A stretch of 64,000 nt of DNA from Bog-473 sp963755375 (GTDB taxonomy: Bacteria; Actinomycetota; Acidimicrobiia; Acidimicrobiales; RAAP-2). The translations under genes were made by a program, and so were the position numbers. Positions 25,535 to 34,196 of the stretch are shown in pieces (positions within the stretch are counted from its first letter, which is position 1; each line of letters begins with the position of its first letter). Below the pieces are notes generated by a model. It saw only the letters and a program-made list of their open reading frames with translations. It did no database searches and was not told the origin of the DNA. The DNA lies in the NCBI GenBank assembly GCA_963755375.1, contig CAVWKG010000016.1, positions 1,550,001-1,614,000 on the forward strand, written 5' to 3'.

Positions 25535-26515
25535 TCACGCCCCCAGCTTCTGGGCCATCGCCGCGATGGCCGCCGAGTTCGCCACGCTGCTGGGCTGGTT
25601 TCCCGTGACCGAGGCGATGGCCGCGGTGATGTCGTTCGCCGTCCCGTCGATTGCCTGTGCCACCGCGCTGGAGGGATCCTGCAGCTGCGCGGCGATCTGA
25701 CTCCGGGTCAGTCCCTGCAGCACCTGGGGCGAGAAGCTCGCACCGGTAATGACGTAGCGGTTGGCGATGTCGAGGAACGGGATGCTCCCCTGCGAGTCGT
25801 ACTCGGCCATCAGCGCGCTCTGCGCCGCCGTCGGCGTCTGGAGGGTCTGGTAGCTGCCCCCGACCTGCTGGTTCGAGGCCTCCTCGACGGCCTGGAAGTC
25901 CACGTACGCGCTGGCGTAGCTCGATCCGTAAAACGAGAGGGTCTGCGTGTCCGGGTAGACGTCTGAGTCGGACGAGTGCGTGCCCGACAGGTTCGTGAAG
26001 GTCCCGAAGCGCGACAGCGCGACCGCCAGCGCCCACCGCTCCGCGGCGCAGTAGGGGCAGTACTCGGCGCCGATGTAGGTGATCAGAGGCTTGTTGTCGG
26101 CACCCCGGAGGATGGTGCCGTTGCCGACCCGGCTGGGCGGGACGACCGACGCGGAACCACCCACCGCATCGAGCGTTGCGGCCGGCACCGAGAGCGCGGC
26201 CAGGACGCTCGGCGACAGCGCCGTGGTCCCGGGGTCGGCGACGGCCGACGACCCTCCCGCCGTCAGGTGCGACGAGGCCACGGCGGACGGATTGGCGTTC
26301 CCGGCCGCCTTGATCACGATCATGGTGGCAATGGCGGCCACCACCAGAACGACCGGCACGAGGGCCGTGAGGAACGGGTGGCGGGCGCGGAGCCGGGCGC
26401 GCGGCGGACTGGCGGTGGTCGTGGCCCGGGCCTGGGAGGGCCGGCGCGTGGCTGATTTCTTGGTGTTCGTTGCGGGCCGCGCCGAACGCGACGGCCCCGC
26501 GGGGGACTTCGACAT
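25535..26515 (-). CDS. DUF929 family protein (thioredoxin-like partner of VKOR)
   Basis: A 326-residue protein with a basic N-terminal tail, a single transmembrane anchor (FLTALVPVVLVVAAIATMIV, about residues 49-68) and an extracytoplasmic domain with LITYIGAEYCPYCAAERWAL, the CxxC of the DUF929 family. It is likely the exported thiol oxidase that VKOR recycles (the DsbA role). The start is ATG 26513-26515, preceded by an AGGAG site (CCAGGAGAACACA); an upstream start at 26626 is unlikely. It is directly upstream of VKOR on the same strand. Confidence 0.82.
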   Translation of the reverse strand: MSKSPAGPSRSARPATNTKKSATRRPSQARATTTASPPRARLRARHPFLTALVPVVLVVAAIATMIVIKAAGNANPSAVASSHLTAGGSSAVADPGTTALSPSVLAALSVPAATLDAVGGSASVVPPSRVGNGTILRGADNKPLITYIGAEYCPYCAAERWALAVALSRFGTFTNLSGTHSSDSDVYPDTQTLSFYGSSYASAYVDFQAVEEASNQQVGGSYQTLQTPTAAQSALMAEYDSQGSIPFLDIANRYVITGASFSPQVLQGLTRSQIAAQLQDPSSAVAQAIDGTANDITAAIASVTGNQPSSVANSAAIAAMAQKLGA

Positions 26516-26662
26516 TGTGTTCTCCTGGGTTGAACGAGGTGGCGGCGAGGCGCACACGCTCGGGTTCGAAACGGAGACCGGGAGCGGTCTCCGGACTTGA
26601 TGACGGCGCGCCCCGCGCCCACGCACGGGGCGACCGGATGCGCGCCAGAGCGCGTTGTCGAG

Positions 26663-27007
26663 CTAGGAGAACCGGGGCGGGTGGAACAGCGGGTCGCGTG
26701 CACCGGCCGGAAGGGGCGCACCCCGTCCCCGCCGGCGGCGGGCGCCGGCGATGGCCGCCGCGGCAGCAACGATCCCCGCCACGACGGCAACCAGTGCCAC
26801 GCCCGGTGACGGGGCGGCCGGAGCCGGACTGCCCTTGCCGCAGGTGGCATCGAGGCAATTCACGGGTCCCGACAGGGGGACTTCCGCGACCCGCGCCACC
26901 TGGGTGGCGGAGGAGTCGGCGGCGACGAGCACGCCGTGCGGCATGAAGCCGCCGACGACCGCGGCGGCGATGATCGCCACCAGACCGACCCGCCAACGCA
27001 AGGACAT
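26663..27007 (-). CDS. Small membrane protein with one cysteine pair
   Basis: A 114-residue protein: N-terminal signal/anchor (VGLVAIIAAAVVGGFMPHGV), an extracytoplasmic part with NCLDATCGKG, and a C-terminal transmembrane segment (GVALVAVVAGIVAAAAAIAG) followed by Arg residues. The family is not recognised. Its two cysteines and its place just upstream of the DUF929/VKOR pair suggest it may be part of, or a client of, that disulfide pathway; this is inference. It starts at ATG 27005-27007. Confidence 0.6.
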   Translation of the reverse strand: MSLRWRVGLVAIIAAAVVGGFMPHGVLVAADSSATQVARVAEVPLSGPVNCLDATCGKGSPAPAAPSPGVALVAVVAGIVAAAAAIAGARRRRGRGAPLPAGARDPLFHPPRFS

Positions 27008-27137
27008 GACATGGAGGTTACGGGTGGGGAATAAGCACGCCATAAGAATCACGGGCCGCTTGGCGCAGGCCCAGAAGAATTGTGGACGACGGTGCGCCAG
27101 CGCCGCTGGGCGGTGTCGCTGCTCCCCGGTGTCGGCG

Positions 27138-27314
27138 CTACGCGGTCTCGCCGCGGTGCTCGGCGCCCGGGCGCACGACGGGGGTGGAGCGAACCGAACC
27201 GACCGGGACCCGCTGCAATGCGGCGGCCGCCCGGCGGTGCCACATCGTGTACCACGCGACGAATCCGGCCACGAACAACCCGAGCGACCCCGCAATCACG
27301 GTGATCTCCGCCAT
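27138..27314 (-). CDS. Small single-pass membrane protein
   Basis: A 58-residue protein, MAEITVIAGSLGLFVAGFVA then WYTMWHRRAAA, with one transmembrane helix and a basic cytosolic tail. A strong ribosome-binding site (GGAGGAG) lies 9 bp before ATG 27312-27314, which decides the start over an in-frame TTG. No known family. It is upstream of the VKOR/DUF929 group on the same strand. Confidence 0.5.
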   Translation of the reverse strand: MAEITVIAGSLGLFVAGFVAWYTMWHRRAAAALQRVPVGSVRSTPVVRPGAEHRGETA

Positions 27315-27479
27315 GCCGATCAACTCCTCCGTGTGAGATCCGCCGGCCGCGACTGGACGGCCCTCCGCCTCACCGAGACCTCACGATCCCCTGCGCCGGT
27401 GTGCCGGTCCGAGCCGGCCGTGACCAGGGGCAAAGGTCCTGTTCTGCTCGGCTGGCACGAAACCGCGCCCGCCTGGGCC

Positions 27480-28841
27480 TCAGGCGGTGCCCGATATCAC
27501 CGTCGGGCTGGACGCGGACACCTTGCGGGCCCACGCCGCCACGAGTTGGAGCAGCCCGAGATACACCGCCAGCACGATCACGATGACCAACAGGCTCCAC
27601 CCCGTGAGGTTCCCGCCGAAGACGAGGAAGAGCCCCGCCACGACCACGCCGACGATGCGCATCCCGTTGAGGTGCTCGACGATCCAACCCCCCGTGCGGC
27701 GCACCCGCTCCGAACCGGCCGCGGCCCGCCCGGTCCCCGAGGAGAGCGCGTGGGCCTGGGCGCCCACCCAGCGCCCGCCCTTGGCGCAGGTCGAGCGGAT
27801 CCACACGGCGTAACGGGCCGGCCCGGCCAGCCACGCCCCGAGGGCGATCAGAACGAACACCAGCAGCGTCCAGCGCAGGTCCGTCTTGAGGAACCGCAGC
27901 ACGGTGTCCCAGACCGCGCCGGCTGCCTGCGTGTTGAAGCCGCCGCCGGCGGCCTGGTTGAGGAACGTGACGCGGCCGAGCGAGAGGCCCGCCAGCAACA
28001 GCAGGGTGACCAGGGACACCCCGATCGCCAGCCGCAGCAGCGTCTTGCGGTGCTCGATGGCGAGCACCACCGAGAGGATCGCCAGCACGAGGGCGATGAT
28101 CGGGATGACCCACTTCAGCTTGACGATCAGGTTGAACAGCCCGGAGAACTTCGAGACCTGCTGCTGCGTCACGACGGTGAAACTCAGACCTTGGCTCTGG
28201 CTCGAGACCGTCTTGAGCGGATTGAACAGCGTCACGCCGTGCGAATTGGCCGACGAGATCAGGTTGTTGAGCGCGGGTGACAAGTTGAGGACGATCGCTC
28301 CGCCCTTGGCCAGCTTCTTCTGCAACGGTGTCTGCTTGCCGGTGAGGATGTTGATGACGGCCTCGTGGCTGTGCCGGTTCAGCGTGTCCCACAGCCGACC
28401 GAACTTCGGACTCGAGAAGACCTTCACCGCGAGGCCTTCGACGTAGGTGTGCACCTCGTCCACGATGGGCGCCACGAGCGGCTTCGCCTTGGCCGGCAGT
28501 GCCTGTGTGACCTTGTTCTGCACGAGGTGGGTCGAGAAGAGGGCGTCGGTCGCCCGCGCCGCGAGGTGGTCCACGATGACAGGGTTGCGCGCCAGCGGCG
28601 CCATGGTGTTGACGTACTGATCCGTGTCGGTCACGGTCCGGATCGCCCACACCGAGATCACCGACACGGGGATCAAGATCGATGCCAGCACGACGAGCAC
28701 CCACGCCGAGATGCGGCGGGGCAGATGCCCCCGACGCGTCTTCGTCGTGGTCGGTGCGGCCGGCTCGCCCGGCTGCCCTTCGGGCCTGGAGTCGGCCTCG
28801 CCGGCGTCGTCGGCAGGTATCTGGGGTTCCGTGGTGCTCAT
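27480..28841 (-). CDS. Integral membrane protein of unknown function
   Basis: A 453-residue protein. After an acidic/Pro-rich N-terminus there is one transmembrane helix (ISAWVLVVLASILIPVSVIS), a large extracytoplasmic domain (about residues 75-255, beginning TVTDTDQYVNTMAPLARNP), and then a membrane half with about five segments (VIPIIALVLAILSVVLAI and others). Proteins of this type are common in actinobacteria but have no assigned function. It starts at ATG 28839-28841; the frame is open further upstream to 29432, but without coding character. Confidence 0.78.
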   Translation of the reverse strand: MSTTEPQIPADDAGEADSRPEGQPGEPAAPTTTKTRRGHLPRRISAWVLVVLASILIPVSVISVWAIRTVTDTDQYVNTMAPLARNPVIVDHLAARATDALFSTHLVQNKVTQALPAKAKPLVAPIVDEVHTYVEGLAVKVFSSPKFGRLWDTLNRHSHEAVINILTGKQTPLQKKLAKGGAIVLNLSPALNNLISSANSHGVTLFNPLKTVSSQSQGLSFTVVTQQQVSKFSGLFNLIVKLKWVIPIIALVLAILSVVLAIEHRKTLLRLAIGVSLVTLLLLAGLSLGRVTFLNQAAGGGFNTQAAGAVWDTVLRFLKTDLRWTLLVFVLIALGAWLAGPARYAVWIRSTCAKGGRWVGAQAHALSSGTGRAAAGSERVRRTGGWIVEHLNGMRIVGVVVAGLFLVFGGNLTGWSLLVIVIVLAVYLGLLQLVAAWARKVSASSPTVISGTA

Positions 28842-28916
28842 TTCCGGCCTCTCACCCCCTATGCCTAGTGCCAATCGGACTGGTGCGCACGCATTCCACG
28901 GTGTACGACTAGTGGC

Positions 28917-29099
28917 GTGAATCGAAAAGGGAGCAATTCGAGCGGCCTGCGCATCGTTGTTCTCAGCGCAATCTCGGGGTTCACGGCCCCGCTGGTGTTC
29001 GTGAGCGTGATCGTCCTGCGCAAGGCCGAGCGCCGCGGCCGTACCCACTTCCGCTACTGGAATCGGCGCCTGCAGCACGAGATTGCCCGCTGGACCTGA
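28917..29099 (+). CDS. Small hypothetical membrane protein
   Basis: A 60-residue frame from GTG 28917, with one hydrophobic segment (LRIVVLSAISGFTAPLVFVS) and a basic C-terminus (RRGRTHFRYWNRRLQHEI). It is divergent from the large membrane protein gene. No family is recognised. The lack of a conflicting gene on the other strand and the sensible membrane-protein layout support it, but it could be chance. Confidence 0.4.
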   Translation: MNRKGSNSSGLRIVVLSAISGFTAPLVFVSVIVLRKAERRGRTHFRYWNRRLQHEIARWT

Positions 29100-29141
29100 G
29101 CGGGCCGGGCCGGCGGTTTCCCTTCGGCCTACGCTGACCCG

Positions 29142-29651
29142 GTGCTGACCGGGATCGCCCACATCGCCGTCTGCGTTCCCGACGTCGAGGCCGCCACCCG
29201 CTGGTACCGCGACGTCCTGGGCCTCGAGGTGCTGTCGCCGCCCTACCGCATGGAGGGCGACCGGATCGAGCGCGACATGGGTGAGCTCGTCCCGTCGCCC
29301 GTGGTCGTCCACGCGGCCATCGTGGGCTTTGGGGCGGACGACCGCGTCATTGAGCTGATCGAGTATCCGGCGGCGGACGTCGCTCCGCCCGAGACGGGAC
29401 GACCCGCCGTCACCAGAGTCGGCATCACACATATCGGCATGCTGTGCGACGACATCGGCGCGACGCGTTCCGAACTCGAGAACCGCGGTGTGGAGTTCCT
29501 CACTGCAGGAAGTGCAGACGTGGCCGGGCTACAAACGACCTGGTGCCGCGACCCGTGGGGGACGGTGATCATCCTCATGGAGAAGAGCGCCGATGCCCGG
29601 CCCTACTGGGGGCAATGGTCGCCCTCGCCCGGTGTGCGCGCCGTCACGTGA
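29142..29651 (+). CDS. VOC-family protein (methylmalonyl-CoA epimerase-like)
   Basis: A 169-residue protein with two VOC half-motifs: GIAHIAVCVPDVEAATRWYR followed by DVLGLEV, and GITHIGMLCDDIGATRSELE. It ends with CRDPWGTVIILME, where the Glu would be a metal ligand. The His, Glu and spacing resemble methylmalonyl-CoA epimerases and extradiol-dioxygenase-like proteins, but no partner mutase is next to it. Start at GTG 29142. Confidence 0.78.
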   Translation: MLTGIAHIAVCVPDVEAATRWYRDVLGLEVLSPPYRMEGDRIERDMGELVPSPVVVHAAIVGFGADDRVIELIEYPAADVAPPETGRPAVTRVGITHIGMLCDDIGATRSELENRGVEFLTAGSADVAGLQTTWCRDPWGTVIILMEKSADARPYWGQWSPSPGVRAVT

Positions 29652-29785
29652 GACCTCTCCATTCCGTGACGGCCGTTGGAAATCGGGCTTTTGGCGGCCA
29701 TCAGAGCAAGGTTTGAGCACAAAAATCTGCATTCGTGCCCAGAAAGATGTGCATCACGGGGCGCGCGTCGGCCACAATGGGCGCC

Positions 29786-30277
29786 ATGAACAAGAGAGAA
29801 CTAGCAAAAGCTGTCGCGGTCCAGTCCGATGTCGAGTTGAAGACGGTGATCACCGTCATCGACGGATTCACTGATGTCGTCACCGCCGTCGTTTCGAAGG
29901 GCGACCCGGTCTCCATTCCGGGCTTCGCCAAGTTCGTCAAGGTCAACCGTGCTGCACGGATGGGTCGGAACCCGGCCACGGGTGAAGCCATCCGGATCAA
30001 GGCGTCCAAGAAGGCGCGCATCACTCCGGTGAAGGCGTTCAAGGACGCCGTCCTGGCCCCCGCCACGGCACCCAAGCTGGTCAAGGGTGCGTACCCGACC
30101 AGCGAGGCGGCTGTCGCCTCCGCGGGCAAGTCCGCCGCTCCGGCCGCCGCCAAGAAGGGACCGGCCCGGGCGGCCGCCAAGAAGGCACCGGCCCGCAGGG
30201 CCGCCACGGCACGCAAGGCTCCCGCCAAGCGGGCGCCAGCCAAGCGGGCTGCCGCCAGGAAGGCCGCGAAGAGGTAG
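29786..30277 (+). CDS. HU-type histone-like protein with basic tail (HupB-like)
   Basis: A 163-residue nucleoid protein. The first 90 residues are the HU domain (MNKRELAKAVAVQSDVELKT, SIPGFAKFVKVNRAARMGRN, the DNA-binding arm with PATGEAIRIKA). The rest is a Lys/Ala/Pro/Arg-rich tail (APAKRAPAKRAAARKAAKR), as in mycobacterial HupB, which compacts DNA. An open frame starts at 29735, but ATG 29786 gives the family N-terminus. The upstream region (29652-29785) is relatively AT-rich, consistent with a promoter. Confidence 0.93.
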   Translation: MNKRELAKAVAVQSDVELKTVITVIDGFTDVVTAVVSKGDPVSIPGFAKFVKVNRAARMGRNPATGEAIRIKASKKARITPVKAFKDAVLAPATAPKLVKGAYPTSEAAVASAGKSAAPAAAKKGPARAAAKKAPARRAATARKAPAKRAPAKRAAARKAAKR

Positions 30278-30347
30278 CGAGCGGGCCCCGTCCCCTCACC
30301 CGGGACCGGGCTTCCGCTTTGCTTTTTGGTCTTGCGGCCCCGCTCCG

Positions 30348-30623
30348 ATGGACGAGCCGCCTGGACACGTGGGAGAGGCCGATGCGGGTCCCACTCCCGA
30401 ACCGCTGGCCGACCGGCCCCTGGCCGAACCACATAGCGACCGGCTGTCACCGAACGATCCGGGCTCCGTGGAGATCATCCGCGCGCACGCCGAGGCCCTG
30501 GACGCGGGGGCCGACACCTACGTCGATCCGCGCACGGGGTTGACCGTACTCACCGCCGGCTTTCTCGCTCGCCGGGGCTCGTGCTGCGAGTCCGGGTGCC
30601 GGCACTGTCCCTACATGTCCTGA
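30348..30623 (+). CDS. DUF5522 family protein
   Basis: A 91-residue protein whose C-terminus reads VLTAGFLARRGSCCESGCRH and then CPYM, the cysteine-rich signature of DUF5522 proteins (CC..GCRHCPY). Such a cluster suggests metal or iron-sulfur binding; function is unknown. I start it at ATG 30348, because upstream in the same frame is only Pro/Arg-rich noise overlapping the HU tail. Confidence 0.75.
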   Translation: MDEPPGHVGEADAGPTPEPLADRPLAEPHSDRLSPNDPGSVEIIRAHAEALDAGADTYVDPRTGLTVLTAGFLARRGSCCESGCRHCPYMS

Positions 30624-30692
30624 ACCACCGCGGGCCGCGCGCGTGCCTCGTATGCTCCGAGCGGCACTCGGCGCAGACGGAGCGGTCACGGC

Positions 30693-31214
30693 ATGAGCGA
30701 TACCTCACAGGGTCCCGGATGGTGGATGGCCTCCGACGGCAAGTGGTACCCGCCCGAGCTGTGGACCGGTCCACCCAACACGGGACCGGCCGGGCCGGCG
30801 ACCCACTCCACGCTGCCGGCGTACCCCGCACAAGGATCCGCCTACGGCGCCGGGGCCCCCTACGCGAACTACGGCTACGGCCAGTACGCGCCGCAGGGCC
30901 AGGGCGCGCCCTATGGCCGGCCGCTGCAGCGGAAGACCAACGGGATGGCCATTGCGTCACTCGTCTGCTCGTGCGCCGGGATCTTCCTGATTGGCGTGCC
31001 AGCCGTCGTGGGCATCATCTTCGGCTTTGTCGCGCGGTCACAGATTCGCCGCTCGCAGGGGGCACAGGGCGGCGGCGGCATGGCGATGGCGGGCATCATC
31101 GTCGGCTTCGGCGTGGTGGCACTCCTCGTCATCGTCTTCGCGATCGCAGCAGCCAGGAGGAGTCAGAACAACGATGTCGTCGGTGTCGTCACTCTCGTCA
31201 CCGCCCTCAGGTAA
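30693..31214 (+). CDS. DUF4190-type small membrane protein with N-terminal WW-like motif
   Basis: A 173-residue protein. Its N-terminus has GWWMASDGKWYPPELW, a DUF2510-like motif common in actinobacterial membrane proteins, then a Gly/Tyr/Ala-rich linker, and two transmembrane helices (MAIASLVCSCAGIFLIGVPA and MAGIIVGFGVVALLVIVFAI) around a short basic loop, as in DUF4190. Its TAA stop overlaps the AAGGAG ribosome-binding site of the downstream dehydrogenase. Function unknown. Confidence 0.78.
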   Translation: MSDTSQGPGWWMASDGKWYPPELWTGPPNTGPAGPATHSTLPAYPAQGSAYGAGAPYANYGYGQYAPQGQGAPYGRPLQRKTNGMAIASLVCSCAGIFLIGVPAVVGIIFGFVARSQIRRSQGAQGGGGMAMAGIIVGFGVVALLVIVFAIAAARRSQNNDVVGVVTLVTALR

Positions 31215-31226
31215 GGAGCGCAGCAC

Positions 31227-32459
31227 ATGCAAGGTCTGCTCTATGGCGTCCGCGGCGAGCGCTGGACGCCACCGGACGAGTCGAACTCCCTCATGGTCGG
31301 GCTCTCCCGGACCCCGATGCGCCTCGAGGAGCTCGACCGCCCGACACCCCTGCGGGACGACTGGTGTGTCGCCCAGACGCGGCTGACCGGCATTTGCGGC
31401 TCCGACGCCAAGATGGTCTTCATGGATTTCGGCGACGACTTCGGCGACAGCGCGCTGAACGGGTACTTCTCCTTCCCGACGGTGTTCGGGCACGAGGTGG
31501 TGGCCGACGTCGTCGAGGTCGGCCCTGCCGTCACCACCATCGCCGTGGGCCAGCGGGTCGTCCTGAATCCCTGGCTCTCCTGCGGGCCGCGCGGCATCGA
31601 CCCGCCCTGCCCGTCGTGTCAGGACGGCGACTTCAGCCTCTGCTGGCACTTCACCCAGGGCCCGATCGCCGCGGGCATCCACACGGGGACCTCCAAGGAC
31701 GCGCCCGGTGGCTTCGCCGACTTCCTGCCCGCCCACGAATCGATGCTCATTCCCGTCCCCGAGGGGGTGACCGACGAGGAGGCGGTGCTCGGTGACCCCT
31801 TCGCGGTCTCGCTGCACTCGGTGACGCGCCACCCGCCACCGCCCGGCGGCAAGGTGCTCGTCTACGGCGGGGGTGCCCTCGGCAGCACGGCCGTCGCCAT
31901 CATCAAGGCGCTCTACACCGACGTCGAGGTCATGGTGGTGGCCCGTTGGCCCGCCCAGGCCGCGCTAGCCCGCAGGCTCGGCGCGACCGTCGTCGACCCC
32001 TTCCCGGTCGAGCAGCTGCTCGAGGAGGCGGCGGCGTGGTCCGGCGGCGTGTTGCAGAAGTTCGACGGCAGCACGCTGCCCATGGCGCACCCAGGGGGTT
32101 TCGACGTGGTCTACGACACGGTGGGGACCGCGCAGACCGCCGAGATAGGCGTTCGTCTCCTCAAGGCCCGCGGCACCATGGTCAAGAGCGGGGTGCACGC
32201 ACCGGAGCGCTGGGAGTGGTCGCCGCTGTACTTCAAGGAGCTCTCGTGGGTGGGGTCCAACGCCTTCGGAATCGAGGAGGTCGACGGCGTGCGCATGCAC
32301 GGCATCGCGCACTACCTGCGGCTGGCGGCGGACGGACGGATCGACATGACCGGCATGCTGACCCACACGTTCCGGCTCGAGCAGTGGCGCGAGGCCTTCA
32401 CGGTGCTGGCCGACCAGCAGGAGAGCGGCGCCATCAAGGTCGCGTTCGACTTTCGCTGA
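31227..32459 (+). CDS. Zinc-binding dehydrogenase (MDR family)
   Basis: A 410-residue medium-chain dehydrogenase, longer than the one at 19357. Catalytic zinc ligands lie in LTGICGSDAK and TVFGHEVVAD. The structural zinc site is CGPRGIDPPCPSCQDGDFSL plus C. The dinucleotide motif is VLVYGGGALGSTAVAII. An insert around residues 55-75 (MDFGDDFGDSALNGYFSF) precedes the GHE motif. Start at ATG 31227 with AAGGAG at 31215-31220. Substrate unknown. Confidence 0.88.
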   Translation: MQGLLYGVRGERWTPPDESNSLMVGLSRTPMRLEELDRPTPLRDDWCVAQTRLTGICGSDAKMVFMDFGDDFGDSALNGYFSFPTVFGHEVVADVVEVGPAVTTIAVGQRVVLNPWLSCGPRGIDPPCPSCQDGDFSLCWHFTQGPIAAGIHTGTSKDAPGGFADFLPAHESMLIPVPEGVTDEEAVLGDPFAVSLHSVTRHPPPPGGKVLVYGGGALGSTAVAIIKALYTDVEVMVVARWPAQAALARRLGATVVDPFPVEQLLEEAAAWSGGVLQKFDGSTLPMAHPGGFDVVYDTVGTAQTAEIGVRLLKARGTMVKSGVHAPERWEWSPLYFKELSWVGSNAFGIEEVDGVRMHGIAHYLRLAADGRIDMTGMLTHTFRLEQWREAFTVLADQQESGAIKVAFDFR

Positions 32460-32618
32460 GGGACGGCTGAGGGCGGCACGACGCCGGCTCCCGGCGGCAG
32501 GTCGGCCCGGTCGCAGCGGAGCGGCCTCGCGGCATGACGGCACGCACGTGACGGGGTAGCGTCGCGCAGTGGCGGAATCCGCCACCAGTTGTAGCTGGAA
32601 GTGACCCAAGGGGGCCTC

Positions 32619-33704
32619 ATGACCACCAGCCCGTCCGTTGCCACACCGGCCTTCGACTTCGATCCGAAGTGGGGCATCGAGTCCCCGTCGACGACGATGT
32701 TCGACTTCAACTACACGGGCGGACGGGAACAGCTGCTGCGCCTCTACGACAAGGGCACGCGCCGCCAGTGGATCGGCAGCGACCGGCTCGACTGGAGCCA
32801 GGAGGTCGACCTCACCAACCCCGTCGGGATGCCCGACGAGTTACTCCCCATCTTCGGCACCAAGTGGTGGGACGCGATGTCCGACGAGCGCAAGGGCGAG
32901 TTCCGCCGCCACGTCGAGGCCTGGCGCTTCAGCCAGTTCATGCACGGGGAGCAGGGCGCGCTCATCTGCACCGCCAAGATCGTGCAGACCGTCCCCGACA
33001 TCGACTCCAAGTTCTACGCGGCCACCCAGGTCATCGACGAGGCGCGCCACGTCGAGGTCTACAGCCGCTACCTGCACGAGAAGGTGCAACTCGTCTACCC
33101 GCTCAATGTGCACCTCAGGGCGCTGCTCGACGACGTGATCGCCGACAGCCGCTGGGACATGACGTATCTCGGCATGCAGGTGCTCATCGAGGGGCTGGCG
33201 CTGGCCGCCTTCGGCATCATCCGGAACAACGCCACCGATCCGCTGGCCAAGGCCTTGAATGCCTACGTCATGCAGGACGAGGCGCGCCACGTCATGTTCG
33301 GCCGCCTGGCGCTGCGCGACTACTACCCCCAACTCACCCAGGCCGAGCGCGACGAGCGCGAGGAGTTCTGCATCGAGGCCTGCTACCTCATGCGCGACCG
33401 CTTCTTAGGTGAAGAGGTCTTCGAGCGCCTGGAGCTGCCGGCCGAGCTCACCACCTACGTCGACGAGAGCGAGTCGCTGCGCGAGTTCCGCAACTTCTTG
33501 TTCATGCGCATCGTCCCCATTTTGCGCGACATCGGCCTGTGGGGGCCCAAGCTGCGCACCGCCTTCCAGGAGATGGGCGTGATCGGGTGGGCCGACGCGG
33601 ACATCGACGCCGAGATGGCGAGCGACGAGAAGGCGGCCCAGGACCTCGACGAGCAGCGTGACGTGCGCATGGCCCACGTGCGGGCGGTGGCCGAACAGGG
33701 CTGA
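32619..33704 (+). CDS. Ferritin-like diiron protein (putative oxygenase)
   Basis: A 361-residue all-helical protein with a complete diiron-ligand set: Glu111 (HGEQGALICT), Glu141/His144 (DEARHVEVY), Glu191 (LIEGLALAAFG) and Glu221/His224 (DEARHVMFG). This two-fold E...ExxH pattern is that of ferritin-like oxygenases and R2-like proteins, including amine N-oxygenases such as AurF by analogy. It is cytoplasmic, and its substrate is unknown. Start chosen at ATG 32619, which has AAGGGGG just upstream, over GTG 32601. Confidence 0.8.
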   Translation: MTTSPSVATPAFDFDPKWGIESPSTTMFDFNYTGGREQLLRLYDKGTRRQWIGSDRLDWSQEVDLTNPVGMPDELLPIFGTKWWDAMSDERKGEFRRHVEAWRFSQFMHGEQGALICTAKIVQTVPDIDSKFYAATQVIDEARHVEVYSRYLHEKVQLVYPLNVHLRALLDDVIADSRWDMTYLGMQVLIEGLALAAFGIIRNNATDPLAKALNAYVMQDEARHVMFGRLALRDYYPQLTQAERDEREEFCIEACYLMRDRFLGEEVFERLELPAELTTYVDESESLREFRNFLFMRIVPILRDIGLWGPKLRTAFQEMGVIGWADADIDAEMASDEKAAQDLDEQRDVRMAHVRAVAEQG

Positions 33705-33723
33705 GGGTCTGCCTCGGCCGAGG

Positions 33724-33775
33724 CTGGGTCGGTCGACTGGGTCGGTCGTCTGGGTCGGCCGCCTGCGTCAGCCGC
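33724..33775 (+). repeat. 13-bp tandem repeat, four copies, between convergent genes
   Basis: Four 13-bp units (ctgggtcggtcga, ctgggtcggtcgt, ctgggtcggccgc, ctgcgtcagccgc), from close to the end of the diiron gene into the last codons of the convergent NTF2-like gene. Copies diverge gradually from left to right. It could be slippage product or a transcription end region. Confidence 0.75.
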
Positions 33776-34196
33776 CTTCCAGGGCCCGTTCGAGTCCGTT
33801 CTGGATCTGGTGGGTGGGCTCGTTGGTGTCGAGGTAGTCGCGCCAGGCCGTCACCTTGCCGTCGGCGTCGACGTCGATCACCGTGGCGCCGGTCATCTCG
33901 ATGGGGATGCCGGCCTTGCCTTCTCCCGCGTGAAAGGTGGCGGTGCCGGTCCACTCGAAGACGGCCCAATCCTCACCGCCGCGTATGCGGTCCACCCGCT
34001 GGTGCCAGTCCGGGAAGATGGCGTCGGTGTCCCGGGCCACCTTGTGCAGGTCTGTCGTCCACGGGGTCACGGGGTCGCAGAAGCGACCACCCGGGGCGAA
34101 GAGGGCGGCGAAGGCGGCAGGCTCGTGGATGGACTCGAACGTGCGGGCCCAGGCGGCCCAGTCCCGCTCCCCTGTGTTCCCTGGTGGCATGCTCAT
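33768..34196 (-). CDS. NTF2-like/SnoaL-like protein
   Basis: A 142-residue protein with the cone-shaped alpha+beta NTF2-like layout: WARTFESIHEPAAFAALFAP, GGRFCDPVTPWTTDLHKVAR and DWAVFEWTGTATFHAG followed by VIDVDADGKVTAWRDYLDT. These are used as small enzymes or binding proteins; no catalytic role can be assigned. Its start overlaps the stop of the upstream YbjQ-module gene (34193-35080) by 4 bp, so it is the last gene of that five-gene run. Confidence 0.78.
   Translation of the reverse strand: MSMPPGNTGERDWAAWARTFESIHEPAAFAALFAPGGRFCDPVTPWTTDLHKVARDTDAIFPDWHQRVDRIRGGEDWAVFEWTGTATFHAGEGKAGIPIEMTGATVIDVDADGKVTAWRDYLDTNEPTHQIQNGLERALEGG

Noticed and set aside
25533..26996. Upstream extension of the VKOR frame to 26996
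   Set aside because: It overlaps DUF929 in another frame, is Arg/Gly-rich, and the VKOR ATG at 25532 gives the full normal protein.
27082..28280. Several Arg/Pro-rich plus-strand frames
   Set aside because: They overlap the clear membrane-protein gene and small membrane genes on the other strand and show no domain or start signal.
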